Shown in pieces: positions 8,164 through 16,051 of a stretch of 64,000 bases of DNA. This DNA is from Hydrogenophilus sp. (GTDB lineage Bacteria > Pseudomonadota > Gammaproteobacteria > Burkholderiales > Rhodocyclaceae): positions 152,573 to 216,572 of the forward strand of contig JAOAEZ010000002.1 in the NCBI GenBank assembly GCA_026416515.1, written 5' to 3'. Numbering within the stretch: the first letter of the stretch is position 1; each line of letters opens with the position of its first letter. Made by a program: the position numbers and the translations under genes. Below the pieces are notes generated by a model. It had not been told where the DNA came from. It saw only the letters and a program-made list of their open reading frames with translations, and made no database searches.

Positions 8164-9771
8164 TTATGCCGAATGGAGAGCAGATAGAGAAGCGTCCGGG
8201 GGAGGGGAGAGCACCGGCGGGGGAACGCGGCGACGGTGCAGGAGCCGACGGTAGTGGTGAAGGATCGAGTCGGGGTCGTCACGCTGTTGCCGCCAGGCGA
8301 GGGAGAGGTGCGCAGGGTCGAGAGGGGTCCAGGGTTGCTCAGCAGCAGTGAAGCCGGCGTGAGGACGCGCGGCGTCCCAGGGGATGGGTTTGCGGACGGC
8401 ATCTCGACCGAAACGGCTAAAGTGGCCGAGAATTTCCGCGTCGGTGGCACCGCGAGCGCGAAGAGCGGCGATGGTGGAGCGCGCCGCCCCGTCATGGATT
8501 TCGGCAAGGGAGCGGAGTTGGGCATTGGGAAGCCCAAGCTCTTGCCCTTGGTAGAGGAGAATATAGGCGGGTTGCAGCGCGAGGGCGGCTGCGAGCGCTT
8601 TGGCGACTTGCCGCTGGCGAAGGGGATCGGGAGGAGAAAAACGGGTGACGAGACGAGGGGTGTCGTGGTTTTCAAGCCAGATCGCGGGATAGCCACCAAC
8701 GGCCCGCGCCGCTCGATACCAGGTAAGGGTGGCGTCGGAGAAGGCGCGAGGGTCGATGTGGGGGTGACCGGCGGCGTCGGGGATGGCGATGTGCCAGTGC
8801 TCGAAATGGAGGGGAATGATCCGCAGAGGACCCGCTGGGTCGAGCCAGGCACGGGCGCGATCGGGGGTGAGGCCGTTCGCTTCACCGAAGAGGAGGCAAT
8901 TGGCACTTCTTCCCATCCGGTTGAGAAAGTCGAGAAGGAGATCTTCAAGGCCTGGCTGGGCAAGGAGCTGGTCCCAGGGAGGGTCGAGGGGGGGAGGAGA
9001 GGAGTCGGTAAGGGGGGAGGGGGTAAGGGGAGAAGGGACGTCGGTGGGGGAGGAGACGGAGGGAGGAGCGGCGAGCGAGGGGAAGGGGTTGGGGGAGAGA
9101 AGCGAGGGGTGCTTTTTGAGGAGCGTGAGGGCGTCGATACGAAAGCCATCGATACCGCGGTCGAGCCAGAATTGAGCAATTTCCGCAAGGGCTTGACGAA
9201 TAGCCGGGTTTTCCCAGTTGAGGTCGGGTTGCTCAGGGAGAAAGAGGTGGAGGTAGTGGGATTGGGCGATTTCGTCCCAGCTCCAGGCGTTGCCCCCGAA
9301 AATGGCGGGGAACGGGGGAGGATTGGAGTGCCAGTGATACCAGGCGCGCGGGTGACCGCTCGGGAAAGGGTGGTCGGGGGGAGCAGAGGAGAGCAAGGGA
9401 GAGGCCGAGGAGTGGGCCCGTCGCGAGCGTTCAAACCAGGGGTGGCGATGGCTGGTGTGATTGACGACGAGGTCTAAGAGGAGACGCATCCCCCGCGCGT
9501 GCACTTCGCGGACGAGTTGGTCGAGGTCGTTGAGAGTGCCCAGTTCAGGGGCGACCGCGCAGTAGTCGAGGATGTCGTAGCCAAAGTCGGCGTTAGAGGA
9601 GGGGTGAATGGGAGTGAGCCAGAGAATGTCGATGCCCAGCCAGCAGAGGTCGTCGAGGTGCTCAATGATGCCGAGGAGATCGCCTATTCCATCTGCGTTG
9701 CCGTCGGCAAAGCTGCGCGGCCAGATGGTGTAGAGGACAGGGGGGTAAGGGGAGGGTTGAGAGGCGTTCAT
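8164..9771 (-). CDS. GH13 alpha-glucosidase / trehalose-synthase-like enzyme
   Basis: A 535-residue TIM-barrel glycoside hydrolase of the alpha-amylase family, close to oligo-1,6-glucosidase, alpha-glucosidase and trehalose synthase subfamilies (start PPVLYTIWPRSFADGNADG). The four conserved regions are present: DLVVNHTS (about 100-107), GFRIDALT with nucleophile D213, LFGEANG with acid/base E297 and LENHDTPRL with D370. Unusually, residues 222-266, right after the nucleophile strand, are a Pro/Ser/Leu-rich low-complexity insert. The start at ATG 9771 is preceded by no clear ribosome binding site. No signal peptide is visible, so it probably acts on cytoplasmic maltose, isomaltose or related sugars; the exact substrate cannot be read from sequence. 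It is divergent from the GH5 gene. Confidence 0.87.
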   Translation of the reverse strand: MNASQPSPYPPVLYTIWPRSFADGNADGIGDLLGIIEHLDDLCWLGIDILWLTPIHPSSNADFGYDILDYCAVAPELGTLNDLDQLVREVHARGMRLLLDLVVNHTSHRHPWFERSRRAHSSASPLLSSAPPDHPFPSGHPRAWYHWHSNPPPFPAIFGGNAWSWDEIAQSHYLHLFLPEQPDLNWENPAIRQALAEIAQFWLDRGIDGFRIDALTLLKKHPSLLSPNPFPSLAAPPSVSSPTDVPSPLTPSPLTDSSPPPLDPPWDQLLAQPGLEDLLLDFLNRMGRSANCLLFGEANGLTPDRARAWLDPAGPLRIIPLHFEHWHIAIPDAAGHPHIDPRAFSDATLTWYRAARAVGGYPAIWLENHDTPRLVTRFSPPDPLRQRQVAKALAAALALQPAYILLYQGQELGLPNAQLRSLAEIHDGAARSTIAALRARGATDAEILGHFSRFGRDAVRKPIPWDAARPHAGFTAAEQPWTPLDPAHLSLAWRQQRDDPDSILHHYRRLLHRRRVPPPVLSPPPDASLSALHSA

Positions 9772-9865
9772 AGAGCTGAAAAGTGTCACCACCGGAAAAG
9801 GAGTATAGCGCGATCGCTTAGGGTTGGGGTATGATGCGCGAGTGGACGTTTGGGAGTATGGCGCA

Positions 9866-10984
9866 ATGGCAACCATTCGGGGCGTGAATTTGGGGTCGTG
9901 GTTGGTGTTGGAGAAGTGGATGGTGCCAAGCCTTTTCGAGGGGTTGGCCGCAACCGATGAGACGTCATGGTGTGTGATGTTGGGGCGAGCTGAGGCGACC
10001 CGCCGCTTGCGGGAGCATTGGCGACGGTGGATCGGACGAGAGGATTTCGCTTGGTTGGCAGAGCGCGGGATCAACGCCGTGCGGTTGCCCGTCGGCCATT
10101 GGGTGATGGGTCCGCCTTACCCGTATCATCCTCGCTACGGGACAGAGGAGTTCCCCTTTGTAGAGGGGGGAATCGAGGTGGTGGACCAGGCTTTGCGATG
10201 GGCTGAAGAGTTCGGGTTGCAGGTGTTGCTCGATCTGCATGCCGCACCAGGTTGCCAGAATGGCTTCGATAACGGGGGGATGTTGGATGTATGCGAGTGG
10301 CATACGCGAAAGGAGTATATCGATTTTTCGGTGGAGCTTTTGGGAAGGTTGGCTGAGCGCTACCGCAGCGAGCAGGCGTTATGGGGAATCGAGGTTTTGA
10401 ACGAGCCGCGGTGGGATGTGCCGACCGCTGTGTTAAAAGATTATTACGAGCGGGCATACCACGCGATCCGCGCCCACTTAGGAAAAGAGCGGGTGGTGAT
10501 GTTCCACGATGGATTCCGCGATTGGCGCGAATATGTGGGGTTTATGCAGCCTCCGGCGTTTGAGGGGGTGTGGTTCGATGTGCACCGCTATCAGTGCTTT
10601 ACCCGCGAGGATCTCGATAGCGATATCTTCGAACATCTGCGAAAGACAGTGGTGGATTTGCGGGCGGAAGCCGATGCGATCCGCAGCGAGCTCCAGTTGC
10701 CGACAGTGTGCGGGGAGTGGAGCTTGGGACTCGATTTGAAGGTGGTGTCGCTGTGGGCAGAGGGGCCATTTAACCACCCGTTGGAACTTCTCGATGGGTT
10801 TCAACAAGAGGCGGCTTTGCGAGGGTTCGCCGCTGCCCAACTGCTGGCATTTGAGCGGTACGATGGATGGTTTTTTTGGAATTATAAGACCGAGACGACG
10901 CCAGCGTGGTGTTTCCGCGAGGCAGTGGCTCGCGGGTGGTTGCCCGCTTCGTTTGATGCTCGCCGCTACCGCCCCTTGCGGTAA
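9866..10984 (+). CDS. GH5-family exo-beta-1,3-glucanase-like glycosidase
   Basis: A 372-residue GH5 enzyme. The N-terminal RGVNLGSWLVLEKWM, RLPVGHW, LDLHAAPGCQNGFDNGG, EVLNEPR (acid/base E180), DVHRYQCF and CGEWSLGLD (nucleophile E284) match the exo-1,3-beta-glucanase type of GH5 best known from fungi (EXG1-like). No signal peptide is seen, so the substrate would be intracellular or imported; the function is inferred. ATG 9866 is chosen because GGGAG lies nine bases upstream and the family motif begins at residue 5. An in-frame GTG at 9842, next to a TATGAT hexamer at 9830-9835, is a second possibility. The opposite-strand GH13 gene starts 94 bases away, suggesting a small glycan-handling pair. 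Confidence 0.85.
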   Translation: MATIRGVNLGSWLVLEKWMVPSLFEGLAATDETSWCVMLGRAEATRRLREHWRRWIGREDFAWLAERGINAVRLPVGHWVMGPPYPYHPRYGTEEFPFVEGGIEVVDQALRWAEEFGLQVLLDLHAAPGCQNGFDNGGMLDVCEWHTRKEYIDFSVELLGRLAERYRSEQALWGIEVLNEPRWDVPTAVLKDYYERAYHAIRAHLGKERVVMFHDGFRDWREYVGFMQPPAFEGVWFDVHRYQCFTREDLDSDIFEHLRKTVVDLRAEADAIRSELQLPTVCGEWSLGLDLKVVSLWAEGPFNHPLELLDGFQQEAALRGFAAAQLLAFERYDGWFFWNYKTETTPAWCFREAVARGWLPASFDARRYRPLR

Positions 10985-11000
10985 AGAGAATGATCCCCTT

Positions 11001-12323
11001 TTATTCGTCGGTGAAGAGACGGTCGACCGCGGCGAGTGTGTCGGGAGTGAGTTGCCCCGCCGCGGCAGCGAGCTGCAGGGTGGCGTAGAGGGTGTCAAAA
11101 CGGGCCTTGGCGAGTTGCGTGCGGGCGTCGGCGAGCTGGGCTTGGGCGTTGAGCACGTCGAGATTGATGCGAACGCCGACCTCAAAACCGACTTTGGTGG
11201 CTTCGAGGTTTTTGCGCGATGATTCAAGGGCGGCTTCGAGCGCTCGAATGCGCGCTAGACCACTGGTGATGTTCCAGTAGGATTGGCGCGCGCTAAGGGT
11301 GGCTTGCCGTTCGGCAGCTTCGCGTTGCCGTTCGGCTTGGGTGAGGAGCGCTGCTCCTTCCCGAATCTGGGAGGGAACAGCTCCGCCCGTGTAAAGGGGA
11401 AGGGTGAGCTTTACGCCAACCTGCAGGGCGTCGGCTTCCCGCATGGTGAAGGTGGCTTGCGAGAGAAGACGTTGGTTGCCGATCATCGCTTCAAGATCGA
11501 TGGCGGGATATTGGCCAGCACGGCGCCGCTCAAGTTCTTTGCGGGCGATCGCTTCGGCAAGGCGGGCTTTGGCGACAGCAAGATTGGCCGTGCGAGCAGC
11601 TTCAGCCCAGGCATCGGCATTGTCCGGTTGCGGGGGGTCAAAGAGAACCCCTTCGCGCAGCCGAGGGTAGCGGCTGGGAGCGTGAAGGATAATCGCCTGA
11701 AGGGCCTCTTGCGCACTGGTGACAGCGTTGCGAGCGGCGATCACTTGCGCTTCGGCGAGATCAAAACGCGATTGGGCTTCGTGGACGTCGACGACGGTGA
11801 CAGTACCCACCGCAAAACTCGCTTTGGCAAGCTTGAGCTGACCTTCGGCAGCAGCGCGAAGCTCTTCAGCCGCTTCTAGCGCTGCTCGAGCGGTGAGAAG
11901 GTCAAACCAGGCTTTGGCAGTGCGCAGGATGAGTTGCTGTTCGGCGTCACGCCATTCGAGTTCCGCAAGGTCGCTTTGCTGCTCGGCGATTTGCGCCGCG
12001 GCTTCATTTTGCGGCCGGTAGAGGGGATGGGTGAGCTTGACGCCCCACTGGTGGGTGTGGTAGTTTTTTTGGTGAGGGCCGATTTCAAGCCGGTTCCAGA
12101 AGGTGTCCGCAGCAAGGGCAACGGTGGGTAAGCGGAGCGCAGCGCCTTGGTGGCGTTTTTCGGCGCCCGCTTCGCGCGCCGCCCGGGCCGCAGCGAAGAG
12201 CGGGTCGTTTTGCTGCGCAATGCGGTAGATGTCGCTGAGGGTCTCGGCGGCAGCCGAGGCGGCCGAGAGCGTCAGGAAAAAGGCGAGGAGAATCCGCCCT
12301 CCGTTAAGCTTTTGTGGATTCAT
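11001..12323 (-). CDS. tolC: TolC-family outer-membrane channel
   Basis: A 440-residue outer-membrane efflux protein. It begins with a cleavable signal peptide (charged MNPQKLNGGR, hydrophobic ILLAFFLTLSA, cleavage near ASAAAE). Two long alpha-helical halves rich in Ala, Glu and Gln follow, each with the OEP-repeat pattern (TLSDIYRIAQQNDPLFAAA; KNLEATKVGFEVGVRINLDV). It would form the trimeric exit duct for type I secretion or RND/ABC efflux pumps. The start at ATG 12323 lies 20 bases inside the end of the rhodanese gene; upstream frame extension has no similarity. No pump genes are adjacent, so the partner system is unknown. Confidence 0.92.
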   Translation of the reverse strand: MNPQKLNGGRILLAFFLTLSAASAAAETLSDIYRIAQQNDPLFAAARAAREAGAEKRHQGAALRLPTVALAADTFWNRLEIGPHQKNYHTHQWGVKLTHPLYRPQNEAAAQIAEQQSDLAELEWRDAEQQLILRTAKAWFDLLTARAALEAAEELRAAAEGQLKLAKASFAVGTVTVVDVHEAQSRFDLAEAQVIAARNAVTSAQEALQAIILHAPSRYPRLREGVLFDPPQPDNADAWAEAARTANLAVAKARLAEAIARKELERRRAGQYPAIDLEAMIGNQRLLSQATFTMREADALQVGVKLTLPLYTGGAVPSQIREGAALLTQAERQREAAERQATLSARQSYWNITSGLARIRALEAALESSRKNLEATKVGFEVGVRINLDVLNAQAQLADARTQLAKARFDTLYATLQLAAAAGQLTPDTLAAVDRLFTDE

Positions 12324-12636
12324 ACCCGATCTCCCGAGTCCAGGCGACCAGACCTCCCGCAAGGTTGAAGACCTGATCAAACCCTTGTTGTTGAAGGTAA
12401 TAAACGACCTGGGCGCTGCGGGCGCCGCTGAGACAGAGTACAACGATCGGGCGACCGCGCGGCAGTTGGGGGACTTTGAGGGGAATAAGGTGCATGGGGA
12501 TGTGCTGCGCTCCCGGAAAGGGGTACTGGGCGACCTCATGGTCGCTGCGGACGTCTAGGAGAAGGGGACGACGGTCCGGATCCGCGTGGAGCCACGCGCG
12601 GAGCTCTTGAGGGGAGACTTGAAGGAGCGAGTACAT
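12304..12636 (-). CDS. Single-domain rhodanese
   Basis: A 110-residue rhodanese-fold sulfurtransferase. It shows the CH2A-like LLLDVRSDHEVAQYPFPGAQHIP segment and the active-site loop VVLCLSGARSAQ with catalytic C68, ending with FNLAGGLVAWTREIG. Such proteins move sulfane sulfur as a cysteine persulfide. It lies between pcm and tolC on the same strand (5 bases after pcm, 20-base overlap with tolC); the pcm-rhodanese-tolC order recurs in betaproteobacteria as I recall it. The specific acceptor is not evident. Confidence 0.9.
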   Translation of the reverse strand: MYSLLQVSPQELRAWLHADPDRRPLLLDVRSDHEVAQYPFPGAQHIPMHLIPLKVPQLPRGRPIVVLCLSGARSAQVVYYLQQQGFDQVFNLAGGLVAWTREIGYESTKA

Positions 12637-12641
12637 GGACG

Positions 12642-13304
12642 TTAGGCAGCGCGGGGAAGGGAGTAGGAGAAGTGAAGCAGCGGGACGAGCGTTTCAAAGA
12701 GGGTCTCCTGCTGCAGCCCCCCGTCAGGGTGGAGGGTAAAAAGGGTAGCGTGGAGGAGAGGAGGACGGCCAAGATAGGCGAAGAGGCGACCGCCAGGGGC
12801 GAGGTGCGCGGGTAACCAGTCGGGGAGATAAGGGAGTCCGCCGGAGAGAACAATGACGTCGTAGCGTTCGCCGTCGGTCCAAGGGGAGAGGGTGGGGTCG
12901 AAGGCGTCGCCGACGATGAGATGCACGCGATCAAAACCCTCCCTTTGCAGGCGTTGAGCGGCAGCTTCAGCAAGGCGAGGACGGTGTTCGATGGTGGTGA
13001 CCTGCGCGCCAAGCGCCGCCAGACAGGCGGCGAAGTAGCCAGAACCGGTGCCGATTTCAAGAGCCCGTTCGCCGGGTTGAATGGCAAGGGCTTGCAGCGC
13101 TTTGGCGTCATGCGCCGGCCGAAGCATCGTTTCTCCTTCGCCGATAGGGAGTTCAATGTCGGCAAAGGCAAAAGCGGCTCGCTCCGGGGGGACAAAGCGT
13201 TCGCGGGGGACCTTTAGGAGAATAGTGAGAACGCGCGGATCTAAAACTTCCCATGGACGAATTTGCCGTTCGACCATCGTCCGACGCGCTTGTTCTGGGT
13301 TCAT
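12642..13304 (-). CDS. pcm: Protein-L-isoaspartate O-methyltransferase family protein
   Basis: A 220-residue SAM-dependent methyltransferase. The N-terminus (MVERQIRPWEVLDPRVLTILLKVPRERFVP) and the SAM-binding motif ALEIGTGSGYFAACLAALGAQV are those of the PCMT family, which repairs isoaspartyl damage in proteins. The substrate-side helix pattern before the SAM motif (FADIELPIGEGETMLRP) is kept, but several betaproteobacterial members upstream of tolC diverge from classical Pcm, so isoaspartate repair is likely but not certain. AGAGGAA precedes the ATG, and a perfect TATAAT lies about 32 bases upstream. Confidence 0.88.
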   Translation of the reverse strand: MNPEQARRTMVERQIRPWEVLDPRVLTILLKVPRERFVPPERAAFAFADIELPIGEGETMLRPAHDAKALQALAIQPGERALEIGTGSGYFAACLAALGAQVTTIEHRPRLAEAAAQRLQREGFDRVHLIVGDAFDPTLSPWTDGERYDVIVLSGGLPYLPDWLPAHLAPGGRLFAYLGRPPLLHATLFTLHPDGGLQQETLFETLVPLLHFSYSLPRAA

Positions 13305-13334
13305 CGCGAATTCCTCTGAGGGGAAATTAGGACG

Positions 13335-13340
13335 ATTATA
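13335..13340 (-). promoter_or_regulatory. -10 box of the pcm-rhodanese-tolC operon
   Basis: On the minus strand this is a perfect TATAAT hexamer placed about 32 bases before the pcm ATG, giving a leader of roughly 25 bases that contains the AGAGGAA ribosome binding site. At 17-base spacing the -35 position reads CTCACC, a weak match (3 of 6). The call therefore rests on the -10 and its position. Confidence 0.5.
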
Positions 13341-13365
13341 CTCTCAGTTGCGCCGGTGGTGAGCG

Positions 13366-13485
13366 CTAGGTAGGCAGTGCCGCAAGCGTGGTTTCCAACG
13401 CTTCCATGCGCCGTTCGATTTCGGCAGTAGGGGAAGGCGCTCGCTCTTTGCGGGGCTCTGTTTGCCGCGGAGCGCAGCGATCCAA
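13366..13485 (-). other. Small Glu/Arg-rich open frame after yraN, uncertain
   Basis: Downstream of yraN, in the same reading frame but after two stop codons, a 39-codon open frame starts at TTG 13485. It ends in AEIERRMEALETTLAALPT, an amphipathic helix that looks like the end of a coiled-coil protein. There is no ATG or GTG start and no clear ribosome binding site. It could be a short real gene, the remnant of one, or chance. I cannot assign a family. Confidence 0.2.
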
Positions 13486-13557
13486 AGGGGCTTCGGGGGC
13501 AGACAGCTATTTCCCGGTCGCCAGCTGCGCGCGACGGAGCCTTCGCCGTTTTGGCTG

Positions 13558-13983
13558 TTAGTCTGGAGAGGGAGTAATGGCGTTGGGAATCCAGAGGGGG
13601 GGCGTGGTTTCGTCTGTGAAGGCAAGGAGATCACAGCGCATGGGGCGGTGGCGATGGGGGCGAGCAGCTGGAGTGATGAGCCAGTGACGAATGGCGGCGA
13701 GGAGACGACGTTGCTTCCGGGAAGTAATGGTTTCCGCAGGGGTTCCAAAACGGGCGGTGCTCCGTTGCCGAACTTCGAGAAAGACGAGGGTTTCGCCGTC
13801 GAGGGCGATGAGGTCGATTTCGCCTTGCCGACAACGGACGTTGGCGGCGAGAAGGACCCAGCCACGGGCATGACACCAGGCGGCGGCGGCTTGTTCGTAA
13901 AAGCGCCCCTTTTGCGCGGAGGTGAGGGGGGGTGAGGGTTGGGGGAGAGGGGGGTTTGTGGGAGAATGGGAGTTATGCGGCAT
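13558..13983 (-). CDS. yraN: YraN / UPF0102-family putative endonuclease
   Basis: A 141-residue protein of the YraN (UPF0102) family with a restriction-endonuclease-like fold. The conserved core is visible: KGRFYEQAAAAWCHARGW, NVRCRQGEIDLIALDGETLVFLEVRQRS (the GEIDLI...FVEVK pattern with the metal-binding D and E), then TITSRKQRRLLAAIRHWL. The family sometimes lies next to rsmI, as here, and may act in DNA processing; its role is not settled. Its start codon overlaps the start region of rsmI on the other strand by 9 bases. Confidence 0.87.
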   Translation of the reverse strand: MPHNSHSPTNPPLPQPSPPLTSAQKGRFYEQAAAAWCHARGWVLLAANVRCRQGEIDLIALDGETLVFLEVRQRSTARFGTPAETITSRKQRRLLAAIRHWLITPAARPHRHRPMRCDLLAFTDETTPPLWIPNAITPSPD

Positions 13984-14976
13984 GATCTGCTCCCCGAGCG
14001 ATTAGAGGGATGGCGCGCGTTGGCAGGCGCGGCCCAGTGGCGATTGCCTACCCCAGCATTGTACGTGGTGGCTACGCCATTGGGAAACCGCTTCGATGTT
14101 TCATTGCGGGCGCTGGCAGTGCTCGACGGGGTGGATGGGATCGCCGCCGAGAATCCGCGCGTGAGCAGCCGTTTGTTGGCGATGTGGGGAATCGAACGAC
14201 CAATGGTGCGGCTGTTCGCCCATAACGAGGTGAAACAGACAGGATGGTTGGTGCAGCGGTTGCAGGGAGGGGAGTCGTGGGCGTTGATCAGCGATGCAGG
14301 GACCCCAGGGATTTCCGATCCGGGGGGACGGGTGGTCCAAGGGGTGCGAGCAGCTGGGTTCCCGGTGGTGGTGATCCCAGGACCAAGCGCGGTGACGAGC
14401 GCAGTGGCGTTGTCTGGGTTTGGAGAGGAGGGGTTTTGTTTCGGGGGGTTTCTGCCGAGCCGAAGGGCGCAGCGCCGAAGCACATTGGCAAGGGCGGCGG
14501 GGGGAGAGGTGCCAATGGTGTGGTTCGAGGCACCCCATCGGATCGCGGAGACGTTGGTGGATGTGGTGGAGGTGTTGGGGGAGGCGCAGCCGCTTTTTGT
14601 GGGACGAGAGCTGACGAAGGCGTTTGAGGAGGTGTTCGTGGGGAGGGCAGGGGAAGCAGTGGAGTGGTTGAGGGCACGGGAGGAGCGACGCCAGGGAGAG
14701 TTTGTGTTGGTGGTGCCGCCTGCTGCCGAGAGAGAAAGAGAGGAGGGGTGGAGACGGGCGGAGGCGTGGTTTTTCCGCTTCCGAGCCGCAGGGGTGGCGA
14801 TGGGGGTGGCGGCGCGGTGGGCAGCAGAGTTGGGGGGAGTGCCACGAGGGATGCTTTATGGGTGGGCGTTGGAGCGTGAGGAGAGGGAGAAGGGAAGAGA
14901 GGGCGAGAGGCAGATGGCGAGGAAGAGGAAGGAGCGAGAGGATCGAAATGATGGAGAGTATGGTGAGGGCCGATGA
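13975..14976 (+). CDS. rsmI: RsmI, 16S rRNA 2'-O-ribose C1402 methyltransferase
   Basis: A 333-residue tetrapyrrole-methylase-fold enzyme that methylates C1402 of 16S rRNA. Motifs: LYVVATPLGNRFDVSLRAL (SAM/dimer P-loop, usually GNLxD), ISDAGTPGISDPG, VVVIPGPSAVTSAVALSG and APHRIAETL. The family is normally about 280-290 residues. This copy has an extra C-terminal tail of roughly 35 residues, almost all Glu, Arg, Lys and Gly, encoded by a polypurine stretch (about 14876-14975). ATG 13975 is chosen because the conserved N-terminus follows and GGGAG precedes it. It ends inside the pyrC start region. Confidence 0.93.
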   Translation: MRHDLLPERLEGWRALAGAAQWRLPTPALYVVATPLGNRFDVSLRALAVLDGVDGIAAENPRVSSRLLAMWGIERPMVRLFAHNEVKQTGWLVQRLQGGESWALISDAGTPGISDPGGRVVQGVRAAGFPVVVIPGPSAVTSAVALSGFGEEGFCFGGFLPSRRAQRRSTLARAAGGEVPMVWFEAPHRIAETLVDVVEVLGEAQPLFVGRELTKAFEEVFVGRAGEAVEWLRAREERRQGEFVLVVPPAAEREREEGWRRAEAWFFRFRAAGVAMGVAARWAAELGGVPRGMLYGWALEREEREKGREGERQMARKRKEREDRNDGEYGEGR

Positions 14977-16051
14977 GGGGTCGGAAGAGACGCTGGAGTT
15001 GCCCCGACCGGATGATTGGCATGTCCATTTTCGGGATGGAGCGGAGATGGAGGCGGTGGCACACCATACCGCACGGGTATTTGGACGCGCGTTGGTGATG
15101 CCTAATTTGAGACCGCCGGTGACGACCGTGGCGGCGGCGTTGGCTTACCGCGAGCGAATTTTGGCGGCTGTTCGCCGAAGGGGAGGAGCCGCAGCGCGCT
15201 TTTTCCCCGTGATGACGCTATATTTAACAGAGGAGAGCGATCCGCGGGAGATCGATCGAGCAGCCGCTACCGAGGGATTGGTGCGAGCGGTGAAGCTTTA
15301 CCCAGCAGGGGCGACGACAAACGCCGAGATGGGGGTGCAGTCGGTGGAGCGGGTCTTCCGAGTGTTGGAGCGAATGGAGAAGCAGGGAGTGGTGTTGTGC
15401 GTCCACGGTGAGGTGAGCGATCGAAGAGTGGATGTGTTTGACCGCGAGGCGGTGTTCGTAGAGCGGGTGTTGGCGCCGTTGGTGGCTCGCTTCCCCGGGT
15501 TAAAGGTGGTGTTGGAGCATGTGACGACCGCGGAGGGGGTGGCTTTCGTGCAGGAGACTCCACCGACCGTGGCGGCGACGATTACCGCTCACCATTTGTT
15601 GTATAGCCGAAATGCGCTGTTCGAGGGGGGAGTGCGCCCCCACTTCTATTGCTTGCCAGTGTTGAAGCGAGAGCGCCATCGAGAGGCATTGTTGGCAGCG
15701 GCAGTGGGGGGAAGCGGAAAGTTCTTTTTGGGAAGCGACTCGGCTCCCCATCCGCGGTCACGAAAGGAGGGGGAGTGCGGGTGCGCGGGTTGCTTTACCG
15801 CGCATGCAGCATTACCGTTGTACGCGGAGGCGTTCGCATCAGTAGGGGCATTGGGGGCTTTGCGGGGGTTCGCGTCAGAGTTCGGGGCGAGGTTTTACGG
15901 CTTTCCAGTGAGCGAGGAGCGAGTGCGATTGGTGCGCCGAAGTTGGGAGGTGCCAGTGAGTTACGATTATCTGCCAGGGGATCCTTTGATCCCCTTGCGC
16001 GCGGGCGAGCGGCTGGAGTGGTTCGTGGAGGTTGGTGATGATGGGGCATAA
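14948..16051 (+). CDS. pyrC: PyrC, dihydroorotase
   Basis: A 367-residue class II dihydroorotase, the third step of pyrimidine synthesis (carbamoyl-aspartate to dihydroorotate). The binuclear zinc site is complete: H25-V-H27 in DDWHVHFRDG, the carboxylated lysine K116 in RAVKLYPAG, H153 in CVHGE, H191 in VLEHVTT and D264 in GSDSAPH. It is slightly longer than E. coli PyrC (348). Start options are ATG 14948, 14951 or 14960; all give the full domain. The open frame further upstream lies inside rsmI and is not used. The 29-base overlap with rsmI suggests cotranslation. Confidence 0.94.
   Translation: MMESMVRADEGSEETLELPRPDDWHVHFRDGAEMEAVAHHTARVFGRALVMPNLRPPVTTVAAALAYRERILAAVRRRGGAAARFFPVMTLYLTEESDPREIDRAAATEGLVRAVKLYPAGATTNAEMGVQSVERVFRVLERMEKQGVVLCVHGEVSDRRVDVFDREAVFVERVLAPLVARFPGLKVVLEHVTTAEGVAFVQETPPTVAATITAHHLLYSRNALFEGGVRPHFYCLPVLKRERHREALLAAAVGGSGKFFLGSDSAPHPRSRKEGECGCAGCFTAHAALPLYAEAFASVGALGALRGFASEFGARFYGFPVSEERVRLVRRSWEVPVSYDYLPGDPLIPLRAGERLEWFVEVGDDGA

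Noticed and set aside
8236-9477. 413-codon + frame inside the GH13 gene
   Set aside because: Shadow of the GH13 coding region; Gly/Glu/Val-rich with no domain signature.
13344-14483. 379-codon minus frame antisense to rsmI and overlapping yraN
   Set aside because: rsmI and yraN both show family motifs in other frames; this frame has none.
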